A DNA stretch of 41,932 nt, taken from an uncultured Clostridia bacterium (GTDB lineage: Bacteria > Bacillota > Clostridia > TANB77 > CAG-508). Shown piece after piece: positions 7,566-17,497 of the stretch. The stretch is from positions 1-41,932 of the forward strand of contig CAKOXG010000008.1 in NCBI GenBank assembly GCA_934130025.1, given 5' to 3'. The stretch's first letter is position 1. Every line of letters starts with the position of its first letter. The translations under genes and the position numbers were made by a program. The notes under the pieces were generated by a model that saw nothing but the letters and a program-made list of their open reading frames with translations, had not been told where the DNA came from and made no database searches.

Positions 7566-8165
7566 ATGAGAGTTATAAGTGGAAGTGCAAGAGGAACAAT
7601 CTTGCATTCAATAGACAAAATAAGTACAAGGCCTACTTTAGACAGAGTTAAAGAATCACTTTTTAATATTATACAAAATAGTATAGAAGATGCTACTGTT
7701 TTAGATTTGTTTTCTGGTAGTGGAGCAATAGCTATAGAATTTTTAAGCAGGGGAGCTAAAAAAGCTTATATATGCGAAAAGTCAAAAGATGCTGTTCAAA
7801 TGATATATAAAAATCTAGAAAAAACAAGACTTGAAAATGGAGCAGTTGTTTATAACATAGATTACCTGGAATGCTTAAAAAAATTAAAAAATGAAAATAT
7901 AAAGTTAGATATTATATTCCTAGATCCACCATATAAAGAGGATTTAGCTGTAAAAGCAATTGAACAAATAAGTAATATGGATTTACTTAATGAAAATGGA
8001 ATAATAATAATCGAAACAGATGAACCAGAACGAGATATAAACGAAATATATAGTGACAAAATAAAGTATAAAATGTATGACTTAAGAAAATATGGAAGAG
8101 CATCCTTGATATTTCTTAAGGAAAGGAAACAAGATGGAGATATTCAATTTATTAGAAACAATTGA
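7566..8165 (+). CDS. rsmD: 16S rRNA (guanine(966)-N2)-methyltransferase RsmD
   Basis: RsmD methylates G966 of 16S rRNA using S-adenosylmethionine. The N-terminal MRVISGSARGTIL and RPTLDRVKESLFNI are hallmark RsmD sequences. The SAM-binding loop VLDLFSGSGAIAIE is at about residues 44-57, and the catalytic motif LDPPYKEDL at about 118-126. Length 199 is normal for the core; the last residues (ERKQDGDIQFIRNN) overlap the next gene by 32 bases and look like a non-conserved tail. No coaD follows, although it does in many relatives. Confidence 0.95.
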   Translation: MRVISGSARGTILHSIDKISTRPTLDRVKESLFNIIQNSIEDATVLDLFSGSGAIAIEFLSRGAKKAYICEKSKDAVQMIYKNLEKTRLENGAVVYNIDYLECLKKLKNENIKLDIIFLDPPYKEDLAVKAIEQISNMDLLNENGIIIIETDEPERDINEIYSDKIKYKMYDLRKYGRASLIFLKERKQDGDIQFIRNN

Positions 8166-8571
8166 AGATATGTTGGAAAATAGTAAAACATTGCCTTTTA
8201 CGAGTAAAGCGGTGCTTGATAAAGATGAATTATTAGATATTATAAAGGAGATTAGGCTTAAATTACCTGAAGAATTAAAACAAGCAAAAGTAATAAAAGA
8301 AGAACACGATAGAATTATTGAAAAGGCAAATGAAGAGGCAAAAGAAATAGTTAAGGAAGCTGAAAATAGAATTATTTCAATGATTGATGAACATGAAATA
8401 ACTAAAAAAGCATATGAACAAAAAAATAAAATTATTGAAAATGCTAACGATATGGCACGTGAAATATCTAATGGAACAAAAGCTTATGCAGATAACATTT
8501 TAGCAGGAGTACAAGTTACACTAGAGGATGCTTTAAAAGTAATACAAAATAACAGAAAAGAAGTAAAATAA
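8134..8571 (+). CDS. Coiled-coil protein of unknown function (ATPase-subunit-like)
   Basis: A 145-residue, almost wholly helical protein. Residues 50-110 are rich in Glu, Lys and Ala with heptad character (KVIKEEHDRIIEKANEEAKE, EIVKEAENRII), resembling stator subunits of ATP synthases. There is no membrane helix, so it is not an F0 subunit b. Genes of this type following rsmD are often labelled 'ATPase' only because of the coiled coil. It starts inside rsmD (32-base overlap) with an AAAGGAAAC site inside that gene, so translation is probably coupled. A terminator follows. Function is unknown. Confidence 0.75.
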   Translation: MEIFNLLETIEDMLENSKTLPFTSKAVLDKDELLDIIKEIRLKLPEELKQAKVIKEEHDRIIEKANEEAKEIVKEAENRIISMIDEHEITKKAYEQKNKIIENANDMAREISNGTKAYADNILAGVQVTLEDALKVIQNNRKEVK

Positions 8572-8579
8572 ATTCTAGG

Positions 8580-8606
8580 ATAGGCTAATATATTAGCCTA
8601 TTTTTA
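8580..8606 (+). terminator. Terminator after the rsmD operon
   Basis: TAGGCTAAT (8581-8589) and ATTAGCCTA (8592-8600) form a 9-bp stem with a very short loop, followed by five T's. It lies just after the 8571 stop. Confidence 0.85.
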
Positions 8607-8683
8607 GTAAATTCTATATACTTTTTTTTTATTTTGATATAAAATTATAATGAAAATAATTATGAAAAACTTTGGAGGAACAA

Positions 8684-11086
8684 ATGGCTAAAAGAGGAAG
8701 AAAAAGAAAGAAACAAAGTATACAAAAAAAGAAACAGGTAAATACAAGTATTGTTGTAGCCTTAATGATGGTTGCAAGCATTTTACTTGCTGTTCTTATA
8801 TATTCAAAATCAGGTTTTATAGGTGAAAACTTAAGCCCATACCTTGGCGGAATAATGGGGTACATAAAATATATTTTACCAATTGGAGTTTTTATAATTG
8901 CAATTTACATTGGGTATCAGGGGGAAACAGCTTGGTCAAAAAAGATAATTGAATTTTCAGTAATGCTTTTGTGCATTTCTATTATACTAAACGTATTTGA
9001 AATAAACCAAGGAAAAGTAGTTGTTGAAGGAAGGTCGTTCCAAAATGTTCTTGATCAATTTTTTGATTTAGGATCAGAAGGAATTGGAGGAGGATCCGTT
9101 GGAGCAATATTTACCATTCCTTTAATAGAATTGTTTGGAAATGTTGGAACTGTTGTAGCCTGCTTTGGAGGAATAATTGCCCTTGTAATTGCAATGTTTG
9201 GAATAGATATAGTAAATAGATTATCAGATACAATAGATGAGGCAACAGAAAAGAAGAGAGAAAGAGAATATTATAAACAAAATACTGCAACAAATGAACA
9301 TGGAAATGATAAAGTAAATGGCATAGAGGATAGAAAAGAGACAAAGAAGGAAAGAAGACAAAGAGAAAAAATAGAAAGAGAAAAAGAAGCGCTCGATGTT
9401 CAACAATTACAAATAAAATTAAATGATGAAGAGCCAGAGAAAACTAAGCTATTTAATTTTGATAAAGCACAAAAATTGAAGCCAAACGTAAAGAATTCAC
9501 AAACAAATAAAAATTTAAGTGAGCAAGCACCAGATTTTATTGAAGATCCATTATTTAAAAAACAAGAAGAAAAGAAAGAAGAAAAAACAAAAGAGGTACT
9601 GCAACTTGAGCATGCAATTTCTGTTGAAGATGAAAATTATGAATTCCCACCACTTACTCTATTAAGCCAAGGTTCTAGTAAAGGATTAAAAGGCGGGAAA
9701 AGAGCTCTAGCTGATACAGCATCGAAATTGCAAAAAACACTATATAGTTTTGGAGTATCCGCAAAGGTGGAAAATGTATCGGTTGGGCCTGCTATTACAA
9801 GATATGAACTTAAGCCGGCAGAAGGTGTGCGCGTTAGCAAAATTGCTAATTTGGCAGATGATATTGCTCTTAATTTAGCAGCAAAAACAATAAGAATTGA
9901 AGCACCAATTCCTGGAAAACAAGCTGTCGGAATAGAAGTTCCAAACGAAGAAAGCGAAATAGTTCATATAAGAGATATACTAGATACTGATTCTTTTAAA
10001 GATAATAAATCGAAACTTGCATTTGCACTTGGAAAAGATGTATCTGGTACAGAAATTGTAACAGATATAGCAAAAATGCCACACGTAATGATTGCTGGTG
10101 CAACAGGCTCTGGTAAAAGTGTTTGTATAAACACCTTAATTGCTAGTATAATTTATAAAGCAAAACCAAGTGAGGTTAAGCTTGTAATGGTAGATCCAAA
10201 GATTGTAGAACTTTCAGTATATAACGGAATTCCACATCTATTAATACCAGTTGTAACAGACCCTAAAAAAGCTGCAGGAGCGTTAGCCTGGGCAGTTCAA
10301 GAAATGGAAAACAGGTACACAATGTTTGCATCAAAAGGTGTAAGAGATCTAAAGGGCTATAATGATGCTGTTGAAAATGAAGATGGAATTGGAAAACTTC
10401 CACATATTGTAATCATCATAGATGAGCTTGCAGATTTAATGATGGTAGCAAAAGGGGATGTTGAAGATGCAATTTGTAGGTTGGCTCAAAAGGCAAGAGC
10501 AGCAGGAATGCACTTAGTTATTGCAACTCAACGTCCATCTGTTGATGTAATTACAGGATTAATCAAGGCAAATATACCATCAAGAATTGCATTTGCTGTA
10601 TCATCACAGGTTGATTCTAGAACAATTTTAGATCAAGTGGGTGCAGAAAAATTATTAGGCAAGGGAGATATGTTATTCTTCCCAACTGGAGCACCAAAGC
10701 CTGTAAGAATTCAAGGAGCTTTTATATCAGATAAAGAGGTAGAAAAAATTGTAGATTTTGTTAAATCTAATGGTGAAACAGTTTACAGAGATGATATTAC
10801 AGAATATATTGAAAAGGCCAATACAACAGATAAAGAAATAGATGATGGAGCCTTAAATGATGATGAAACAGATCCTTTATTAAATGAAGCAATAGAAACT
10901 GTTATAGAAACAGGGCAGGCATCAACTTCATTTATACAAAGGAAATTTAAAGTTGGTTATGCAAGAGCTGGAAGAATAATAGACCAAATGGAAGAAAGAG
11001 GTATAATTTCTGGATACCAGGGAAGCAAACCAAGAGAAGTATTAATGACAAAAGAACGTTGGGCTGAATTGAATGCACAACAATAA
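8684..11086 (+). CDS. ftsK: DNA translocase FtsK/SpoIIIE
   Basis: A septal DNA pump that moves chromosomes during division or into the forespore. It has a basic N-terminus (AKRGRKRKKQ), membrane helices at about 20-40, 57-80, 90-105 and 150-180, and a charged linker (about 190-310). The RecA-like motor follows, with Walker A GATGSGKS at about 471-478, DPK-VELS, IIIDELADLMM (Walker B) and an ATQRPSVDVITG stretch. The C-terminal gamma winged helix is DPLLNEAIE...STSFIQRKFKVGYARAGRI, which reads polar chromosomal sequences. ATG 8684 is chosen because GGAGG lies directly before it; a TTG 12 bases upstream overlaps that site. Length 800 is typical. It heads a run with three closely spaced genes. 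Confidence 0.95.
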   Translation: MAKRGRKRKKQSIQKKKQVNTSIVVALMMVASILLAVLIYSKSGFIGENLSPYLGGIMGYIKYILPIGVFIIAIYIGYQGETAWSKKIIEFSVMLLCISIILNVFEINQGKVVVEGRSFQNVLDQFFDLGSEGIGGGSVGAIFTIPLIELFGNVGTVVACFGGIIALVIAMFGIDIVNRLSDTIDEATEKKREREYYKQNTATNEHGNDKVNGIEDRKETKKERRQREKIEREKEALDVQQLQIKLNDEEPEKTKLFNFDKAQKLKPNVKNSQTNKNLSEQAPDFIEDPLFKKQEEKKEEKTKEVLQLEHAISVEDENYEFPPLTLLSQGSSKGLKGGKRALADTASKLQKTLYSFGVSAKVENVSVGPAITRYELKPAEGVRVSKIANLADDIALNLAAKTIRIEAPIPGKQAVGIEVPNEESEIVHIRDILDTDSFKDNKSKLAFALGKDVSGTEIVTDIAKMPHVMIAGATGSGKSVCINTLIASIIYKAKPSEVKLVMVDPKIVELSVYNGIPHLLIPVVTDPKKAAGALAWAVQEMENRYTMFASKGVRDLKGYNDAVENEDGIGKLPHIVIIIDELADLMMVAKGDVEDAICRLAQKARAAGMHLVIATQRPSVDVITGLIKANIPSRIAFAVSSQVDSRTILDQVGAEKLLGKGDMLFFPTGAPKPVRIQGAFISDKEVEKIVDFVKSNGETVYRDDITEYIEKANTTDKEIDDGALNDDETDPLLNEAIETVIETGQASTSFIQRKFKVGYARAGRIIDQMEERGIISGYQGSKPREVLMTKERWAELNAQQ

Positions 11087-11105
11087 TTATACAGAGGTAT
11101 GTTAA

Positions 11106-12686
11106 ATGAGTTTTTTTTCAAAATTCAATTCAAATGAGTACAATAATAAATTGGAAAAAATATTAGATAATAAAACATTTGATGAGGATGTAAAAAATTT
11201 ATTATTGAGTATGTTATATAAAATTGAAAATGGATACAATGATTATTTTAAAGTTAAGCCTGAATCTATGGAAAAAGCAATATTTATGGAACAGATTTTG
11301 GAAACAATTGAAAAATATTGTTTCCAAATACAGGCTGTAACGCCTGAAACAGACGATGCTAAGCCATTAAAAGATACAGACAGCGTTTGCTTAATAGAAC
11401 CAGATGAAGGAACAATTTTAGTATATGCAAATGAAGAAGCTTTATTATATTCACTTGTACAAATGAGAATACTGCAGAAAGAAATGATATACAAAATTAA
11501 TAATCAAGAAGATGTTCAGCAAGAAAAATATTACAAAGAGGCAATAAGAAATTTTATAATTAGGGCAAAATGTATAAATGATAGTGAAGTAGTAAGAGAT
11601 TTTGATGGATGGTCATGGAACAATAGCCTAAAAAGAGAGGAAAATATACAACGCAATCTTATATTTCAAAACCTTTTACTATTAAATATAAATTATAAAA
11701 ATGCTGATTTCTATACGGAAAAATACAAGCAGAGTGTAAATTCTGGATATGATTATGATAGAAAGTTGTATGAATCAATTTTAAGTATTGAAATATCTGA
11801 AAATGAAAGTTTAAAAAATGAAGTAAAGATAATTGCAAATAAAAAAGAAGAATTAATTAGAGCAATGGAAAATAGAAAAGATTATCTTGAAAAAGTTACT
11901 GAAGAAAAAAAGAAACTTAATTTGGAAATTAAAAATATAGATGAAATTTTAAATGATAAAGAAAAATTGAAAAAAGAATATATAGCTAGAAATGCAAAGT
12001 TGCCTAATAAGGAAAAAATATTCAGCATTAGTCATTTAGTAGTAAGAATGGAAAACGAGCGAAAAGAAAAGATGGAAATTATCAAACAAAAGAACAAATT
12101 TATTGAACCGGTTGAATATGTAAAAGTTCAAGAAAATCTTGAAAATGAATACAGTTTTCTAAAAAAAATATTGGAAAATGCAGCTGAAGATAATTCAAAA
12201 GAAGAAACTTTGATGCAAACCCAAATTGAATTTTTAAAATTATATGGAAAGAAAATTGAAAAATATAGTAAAAAAGAAGATTGGGAAAATATATTGTATT
12301 CTTTTAGATATTACTGCTTACTTCCAGTTGGAAAAAACAAAAAAATATATCAATGTAGGCAATTAAATAAACAGCTTGAAAAAGTAATGAATGTTATAAT
12401 TGATAACTGTATTGATAAAGAGATAATAACAAATTTTTCTAATAGTGTAAGCCTTTGCTATAATATATTAAAACATGTATTTTCAAGCAGAATAATAGAC
12501 TTAAAGGAAATGCAAATAAAAATAAATAAGCAAAAAGAGGAAAAATATGTATCAGATACAGATTATTACATAACAGTTGGCATATATGATAGTAAAGAAT
12601 TAGAAAATGTATTTAATGAAAAGGTGGATAATTTAAATTTATTAAACGTAAAATTAAACAGAAAGATTGCTTTGCTACTAAAGTAA
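11106..12686 (+). CDS. Unrecognised 526-residue protein with central coiled coil
   Basis: I do not recognise this family. There is no signal peptide or membrane helix, so it is probably cytoplasmic. The N-terminal third (1-200) is mixed helical with no known motif (notable DSVCLIEPDEGTILVYANEE). Residues about 225-345 form a long Lys/Glu-rich coiled coil (LKNEVKIIANKKEELIRAME onward). The C-terminal part (about 390-526) looks helical with scattered aromatics. It starts 20 bases after ftsK with a weak AGAGG site and ends 31 bases before the RNase-like gene, so it is likely in the same transcript. A link to DNA translocation or RNA decay is only suggested by position. Confidence 0.7.
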   Translation: MSFFSKFNSNEYNNKLEKILDNKTFDEDVKNLLLSMLYKIENGYNDYFKVKPESMEKAIFMEQILETIEKYCFQIQAVTPETDDAKPLKDTDSVCLIEPDEGTILVYANEEALLYSLVQMRILQKEMIYKINNQEDVQQEKYYKEAIRNFIIRAKCINDSEVVRDFDGWSWNNSLKREENIQRNLIFQNLLLLNINYKNADFYTEKYKQSVNSGYDYDRKLYESILSIEISENESLKNEVKIIANKKEELIRAMENRKDYLEKVTEEKKKLNLEIKNIDEILNDKEKLKKEYIARNAKLPNKEKIFSISHLVVRMENERKEKMEIIKQKNKFIEPVEYVKVQENLENEYSFLKKILENAAEDNSKEETLMQTQIEFLKLYGKKIEKYSKKEDWENILYSFRYYCLLPVGKNKKIYQCRQLNKQLEKVMNVIIDNCIDKEIITNFSNSVSLCYNILKHVFSSRIIDLKEMQIKINKQKEEKYVSDTDYYITVGIYDSKELENVFNEKVDNLNLLNVKLNRKIALLLK

Positions 12687-12716
12687 TTAAAAAATAAAAT
12701 TAAAGGAGATAAACGA

Positions 12717-14366
12717 ATGAATATTGTTTTTTTGGGAGCTGCTAAAACCGTAACTGGTTCTAATTTTCTAGTAGAAGCAGCTGGAAAAAGGTTTTTAGTG
12801 GATTGTGGAATGTACCAAGGAAAAGCTACATTAGAATTAGAAAATGAAGCCCCTTTCTTATATAATCCTACAGATATTGATTTTATGCTACTTACACATG
12901 CTCACATAGATCACTCTGGAAGAATTCCAAAATTGTATAATGAAGGATTCAGAGGTCCAGTGTATGCAACTAAAGCAACTTGTGACCTGTGTTCTATTAT
13001 GCTTCCAGATAGTGGACATATACAAGAACAAGAAAATGAATGGAAGAATAAAAAGAGGAAAAGAAAAGGACAAAAGACAGTAGAGCCACTATACACGGCT
13101 GAAGATGCTGAAAGGTGCTTAGAAATATTTAAGACAGTGAAATATGATGAAATTATAGATATTGATGAAAATATTCATGTAAGGTTTAATGATGCAGGGC
13201 ATATGCTAGGATCAAGCATTATAGAAGTTTGGGTAAATGAAGATGGAAAAGAAACAAAAACAGTTTTTTCAGGCGACATAGGAAATAATGATATTCCACT
13301 GTTATCTGAGCCTACCATGATTGAAGATGCAGACTATTTAGTAATGGAATCTACATATGGAGATAGATTTCATGTTGGTACAGAAAATAAGGCAAAGGTA
13401 TTTCTTGATATAGTATCAGAGACCTTGGATAATGGAGGAACAGTTGTTATTCCATCATTTGCAGTAGGCAGAACACAGGAAATATTATTTGAACTTGATA
13501 AAATAAAGGAACAAGACTCAAAAGATGAAAAATTTGAGGAAGAATATAAAAAATTAATGCAGGCACCAGTATATGTGGATAGTCCGCTTGCAATATCTGC
13601 TACAGAAGTATTTAAGAAAAATGAAGATTTATTTGATGATGAGACAAAGGCTTTAATGGAAAGAGGAGACAATCCATTGGAGTTTTCAGGATTGAAATTT
13701 ACAAAAACAGCCGATGAATCTAAAGCATTAAATGAGAGTGACGAACCATCTATAATTATTTCTGCAAGTGGAATGTGTGAAGTAGGAAGAATAAAGCATC
13801 ATTTGAAGCATAATATTTGGAATCCTAAAAGTACTATTTTGTTTGTAGGATACCAGGCACCAGGAACATTAGGAAGAACAATTGTAGATGGAGCTAAAAA
13901 AGTTAAAATATTTGGAGAGGAATTTTCTGTTAAGGCAAGAATTGAATATATAGAGGGGTATTCTGGACATGCAGACCAGGAATGGCTTTTAAATTTCATA
14001 TATTCATTTATAAAAAAGCCAAAGCACATATTTTTAGTACATGGAGAACCAGAGGCACAGCTTGTTTTAAAAAATAAAATTGTTGATAATACTCATATAC
14101 CAGTAACAATACCTTCTTTTGGAGAAAAATATACACTGGATGAACAATTAGCAGTTGAAAAAGAATACAAAGATCCAATAGACAAAAAATATATGAGATT
14201 ACAAATATTAGATAGAATAGAAACACTTCAAGAAGAAATAGAAGACATGAAAAGTATTGTAAAAGACGAAATGCTAGGAAAAGAAAGAACAGACAAGGAA
14301 TTAGAAATTTTAAATCAGAAAGTTAAGGAGTTGGAAAAGAAGATCGTTGAAATTATAGAATCTTAA
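12717..14366 (+). CDS. MBL-fold beta-CASP RNase-like protein
   Basis: A member of the metallo-beta-lactamase/beta-CASP family that processes RNA (CPSF/YSH1-like bacterial branch). The opening FLGAAKTVTGSNFLVE is typical. The metal-binding motif H61-A-H63-I-D65-H66 is intact, as are DAGHMLGSS, VFSGDIG, ESTYGDR, FAVGRTQE and the C-terminal ASGMCEVGRIKHHL and GYSGHADQEW segments (beta-CASP and RNA-specificity parts). A basic insert (KKRKRKGQK, about 106-116) follows the first motif. The last 60 residues are a coiled coil, probably for dimerisation. A strong AAAGGAGAT site precedes the start. The GH15 gene follows 22 bases later. Confidence 0.9.
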   Translation: MNIVFLGAAKTVTGSNFLVEAAGKRFLVDCGMYQGKATLELENEAPFLYNPTDIDFMLLTHAHIDHSGRIPKLYNEGFRGPVYATKATCDLCSIMLPDSGHIQEQENEWKNKKRKRKGQKTVEPLYTAEDAERCLEIFKTVKYDEIIDIDENIHVRFNDAGHMLGSSIIEVWVNEDGKETKTVFSGDIGNNDIPLLSEPTMIEDADYLVMESTYGDRFHVGTENKAKVFLDIVSETLDNGGTVVIPSFAVGRTQEILFELDKIKEQDSKDEKFEEEYKKLMQAPVYVDSPLAISATEVFKKNEDLFDDETKALMERGDNPLEFSGLKFTKTADESKALNESDEPSIIISASGMCEVGRIKHHLKHNIWNPKSTILFVGYQAPGTLGRTIVDGAKKVKIFGEEFSVKARIEYIEGYSGHADQEWLLNFIYSFIKKPKHIFLVHGEPEAQLVLKNKIVDNTHIPVTIPSFGEKYTLDEQLAVEKEYKDPIDKKYMRLQILDRIETLQEEIEDMKSIVKDEMLGKERTDKELEILNQKVKELEKKIVEIIES

Positions 14367-14388
14367 CGTGAATTAGAAGGAGTAACCA

Positions 14389-16359
14389 ATGAATAATAAG
14401 TTTTTTAATGATGCCATAATAGGAAATAAGAATATCAAAGCAACATTTAGTAAAAAAGGAGAGCTACTAAGGGCATATTATCCAGCTGTAGATTTTAAAC
14501 AATTTATCGATTTTTATAATGTGGGAGTAAAAATTAATGATTCAGCAATTATTTATTTACATGATGATATAAATAATAGGTATGCTCAATATTATACTGA
14601 AAATACAAATATTCTTAATACAGAGATAGAAAATACGTATTTTAATTTAAAAGTGAGACAGACTGATTTTGCAGTATTGAACAAAAATGTTATTGTTAGA
14701 AGATACACATTTGTAAACAGTAATAAATTGCCATTAGAGCTGCGTTTATTAATACGTTCAAAACTGTTATCAGACTACAATAATATGGTATCTGCAAGGG
14801 TAATTCAAAATGGAATGATACAATACAATCACGATTTTTCAATTTCCACTTTTGCAAACCATGCAATCTCTGGACACAGAATAAATGATGTAGAAGACTA
14901 TATTAGAGAGGCAAAGCTTACAGATAAAGATTATATTGGAATGAGCAATGACTCTGCCATAAGCTATGACTTGGGAACTTTACAACCAGGAGACCAAATT
15001 GATTTCAATGTATTCATTTATATAGAAAATAATAAAACACAATCGGGCAGTGAATTTATAGAGGAAGAAATAGAAAAACTAAAAAGACTAGATGTTGCAA
15101 AAGAGTATATGGCAGCAAAAAAATATTGGAGAAATTACCTAGAAAAGCACGATGGTTTAAAACTGAATTCTACCGAAGGCAGAGAAGTTGGGAAAAGAAC
15201 ATTGGAAATATATAATAGAACAATTTTATTATTTCCATTATTACAAAATGAAGAAACTGGTGGAATGGCAGCAGCAATAGAAGTAGATGAGAATAGAGAA
15301 AAGTGTGGAAGATATTCTTATTGTTGGTCTAGAGACGCTATTTTTATGACTAAAGCTCTGGATTACCTTAATATGACTAAAGAAACTGAAAAGTTCTATA
15401 ATAATTTTTGCAAAAAAACTCAGAGTAATAACGGAATGTGGGAACAGAGATTTTATACAGATTGCAGCCTAGCTCCATGTTGGGGATACCAAATTGACGA
15501 AACAGCAAGTATTATATATGGAATTTATGAACATTATAAAATTACAAAAGAAATAAAATTTTTAGAGTCAAACCTTAAAATGTGTGAAAATGCTTTAAAG
15601 TTTATATTTAAATATCTTGAAAACATTTTTGGAGAAAAAGAGGAAAATGATATTGTAAAAAAAGAAATAGAAGAAAAAGTAAAAGAAAGTGGCAAGCAAA
15701 GTGACAAAATATATAATCACTTGAGCTATGATTTATGGGAAATGAATGAAGGAGTGCATTTGTATTCTTTGGCTGCCATATATGCTTCTTTGAATTCAAT
15801 GAATGCAATTTATAATGAAATAAAAGCTAAATATGAAAATAATAGATTAAAAATTGAGCAAATAGTAAAGAAATCTCAAAAAATAAATAAAGAACTTGAA
15901 AATATAAAAAATTATATTGAAAACAATTTACTAGATGAAAATACAAAAATTTTAAAAAGGAATACAATTGATAATAAAACTGACATAAGTTTGGTTGGTA
16001 CAGTATATCCATTTGAATTGTTTGGAACAAATGAAAAAAAGGTTATAAATACAATAGAAAAAATAAATATGACACTACGCACCTATACAGGAGGATACCT
16101 AAGATTTGAAGATGATAATTATATGGGTGGAAAAAATCCATGGGTAATTGCAACTTTGTGGATGGCTTTGTACTACATTGAAGCAGGAGAAGATAAAAAA
16201 GCCAAGGAAGCATTTAATTTTGTTGTAAATAGTTCATCTGAATTGGGCTTCTTAGCAGAACAAATAGACAATAAAAATATGCAGCCAGCATGGGTAGTTG
16301 GTCTTGGATGGTCCCATGCAATGTTTATAATAACACTTGAAAAATTGTTGAAAAAATAA
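14389..16359 (+). CDS. Glycoside hydrolase family 15 (glucoamylase-like)
   Basis: A GH15-type enzyme that likely removes glucose from alpha-glucans or a related oligosaccharide. There is no signal peptide, so it acts in the cytoplasm, perhaps on glycogen or imported oligosaccharides. The N-terminal beta-sandwich covers about 1-250. The (alpha/alpha)6 barrel follows, with GRYSYCWSRDAIFM, GMWEQRFYTD, QIDE371TAS (likely general acid) and LAE624Q...QPAWVVGLGWSHAMF (likely general base). The helical insert at about 415-540, with Lys/Glu-rich repeats, is longer and more charged than in standard members. It is the last gene of the ftsK run; no transporter or other sugar gene lies nearby. Confidence 0.88.
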   Translation: MNNKFFNDAIIGNKNIKATFSKKGELLRAYYPAVDFKQFIDFYNVGVKINDSAIIYLHDDINNRYAQYYTENTNILNTEIENTYFNLKVRQTDFAVLNKNVIVRRYTFVNSNKLPLELRLLIRSKLLSDYNNMVSARVIQNGMIQYNHDFSISTFANHAISGHRINDVEDYIREAKLTDKDYIGMSNDSAISYDLGTLQPGDQIDFNVFIYIENNKTQSGSEFIEEEIEKLKRLDVAKEYMAAKKYWRNYLEKHDGLKLNSTEGREVGKRTLEIYNRTILLFPLLQNEETGGMAAAIEVDENREKCGRYSYCWSRDAIFMTKALDYLNMTKETEKFYNNFCKKTQSNNGMWEQRFYTDCSLAPCWGYQIDETASIIYGIYEHYKITKEIKFLESNLKMCENALKFIFKYLENIFGEKEENDIVKKEIEEKVKESGKQSDKIYNHLSYDLWEMNEGVHLYSLAAIYASLNSMNAIYNEIKAKYENNRLKIEQIVKKSQKINKELENIKNYIENNLLDENTKILKRNTIDNKTDISLVGTVYPFELFGTNEKKVINTIEKINMTLRTYTGGYLRFEDDNYMGGKNPWVIATLWMALYYIEAGEDKKAKEAFNFVVNSSSELGFLAEQIDNKNMQPAWVVGLGWSHAMFIITLEKLLKK

Positions 16360-16429
16360 TAAAAAGATGCTAAAATAAAACAGCTAGTAAAAATAGCAGA
16401 ATAAAGAGAAAGGAAAGTCTTAAATTAAA

Positions 16430-16576
16430 ATGAAAGAGAAAATTAAAAAAGAGAAAAAGCATAGAAATATAAAACATGATGCAGGACAAGTATTTGTTAA
16501 AATAATGGCTTTAATACTTGCTGTTTTAATGGTGGTTGCAGTGGCAGCAACATTATTGTTTTACTTATTACATTAA
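16430..16576 (+). CDS. Small single-helix membrane peptide (48 aa)
   Basis: A 48-residue peptide: a very basic N-terminus (MKEKIKKEKKHRNIKHDAG) then one hydrophobic helix (VKIMALILAVLMVVAVAATL) ending FYLLH. The positive-inside rule puts the N-terminus in the cytoplasm. The nearest site, AAGGA, is about 15 bases upstream, so the start is moderately secure. The stop is 24 bases before cdaA, so it is probably co-expressed with the c-di-AMP cyclase and might be a small membrane partner of it. That is inference from position. Confidence 0.6.
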   Translation: MKEKIKKEKKHRNIKHDAGQVFVKIMALILAVLMVVAVAATLLFYLLH

Positions 16577-16600
16577 TATTTGTAAGGAAAGGAAAATTTT

Positions 16601-17497
16601 ATGTTAGATCCATTTGAAAATTTAGGAGAAGATATTGCAACTTACGGAAAACTATTGCAAGAAAACCCAATTAAACTAATACCTTTAATACTAGATATAG
16701 CAATTGTTGTGTATGTAATTGTTAAGATACTAAAATTTGCAAAAGACACTAAGGGTATGCAATTAATAAAAGGAATAATTTTCTTTATTTTGATTACATG
16801 GATAAGTGGAATTCTAAATCTTAAAATAGTGCATTCGGTACTAACCTCTATTTTACCATCAGGTGTTGTGGCACTAGTTGTAATATTTCAACCAGAAATA
16901 AGAAGAGCACTTGAACAGCTTGGCACAAATAAATTAACATATTTATTTGGAATGGAGAAAAATATAGAAACTAGAACTAGGGAAGACATTTATAAAATTG
17001 TAATTGCTGTTTGTGAAATGTCAAAAACAAAAACTGGAGCACTAATTGTAATACAAAGAGATATAAGTCTTAGCGATATTGTGGCTACTGGAATTGAAAT
17101 GAATTCTGAAATATCACCACAACTATTAGTTAATATATTTGTTCCAAATACTCCACTTCATGATGGAGCTGTTGTAATAAGGAATAATAGGATAGAGGCT
17201 GCAGCGTGCATTCTTCCACTTGCAAACAATGCAGATATTTCAAAAGAGCTTGGAACTAGACACAGAGCTGCCGTTGGAATATCTAAAGAATCTGATGCTA
17301 TTGCAATTGTTGTATCAGAAGAATCTGGAAAAATTTCTATTGCAAAAGATGGAACACTAATTGCAGATGTTAAGGAAGAGGCACTTAAAAATATATTAAT
17401 AAAAAATATAATAACAAATAGGCTAGAGGAAAAGCCAAAAGGAAGATTTAATAAATTAAAGGGCATAAGAAATAAGAGGAAAGATGAGAAATATTAA
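16601..17497 (+). CDS. cdaA: Diadenylate cyclase CdaA (c-di-AMP synthase)
   Basis: CdaA condenses two ATP into cyclic di-AMP, which controls potassium and osmolyte balance and cell wall state. Three N-terminal membrane helices span about 20-95. The cyclase domain carries the catalytic H187-D188-G189-A190 and the G218-T-R220-H221-R222 motif, both intact. The final 25 residues are strongly basic. In many Bacillota cdaA is followed by cdaR and glmM. Here truA follows with a 14-base overlap and no CdaR is seen, so its regulator must be elsewhere or absent. The AAGGAAAGG ribosome site is well placed. Confidence 0.95.
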   Translation: MLDPFENLGEDIATYGKLLQENPIKLIPLILDIAIVVYVIVKILKFAKDTKGMQLIKGIIFFILITWISGILNLKIVHSVLTSILPSGVVALVVIFQPEIRRALEQLGTNKLTYLFGMEKNIETRTREDIYKIVIAVCEMSKTKTGALIVIQRDISLSDIVATGIEMNSEISPQLLVNIFVPNTPLHDGAVVIRNNRIEAAACILPLANNADISKELGTRHRAAVGISKESDAIAIVVSEESGKISIAKDGTLIADVKEEALKNILIKNIITNRLEEKPKGRFNKLKGIRNKRKDEKY

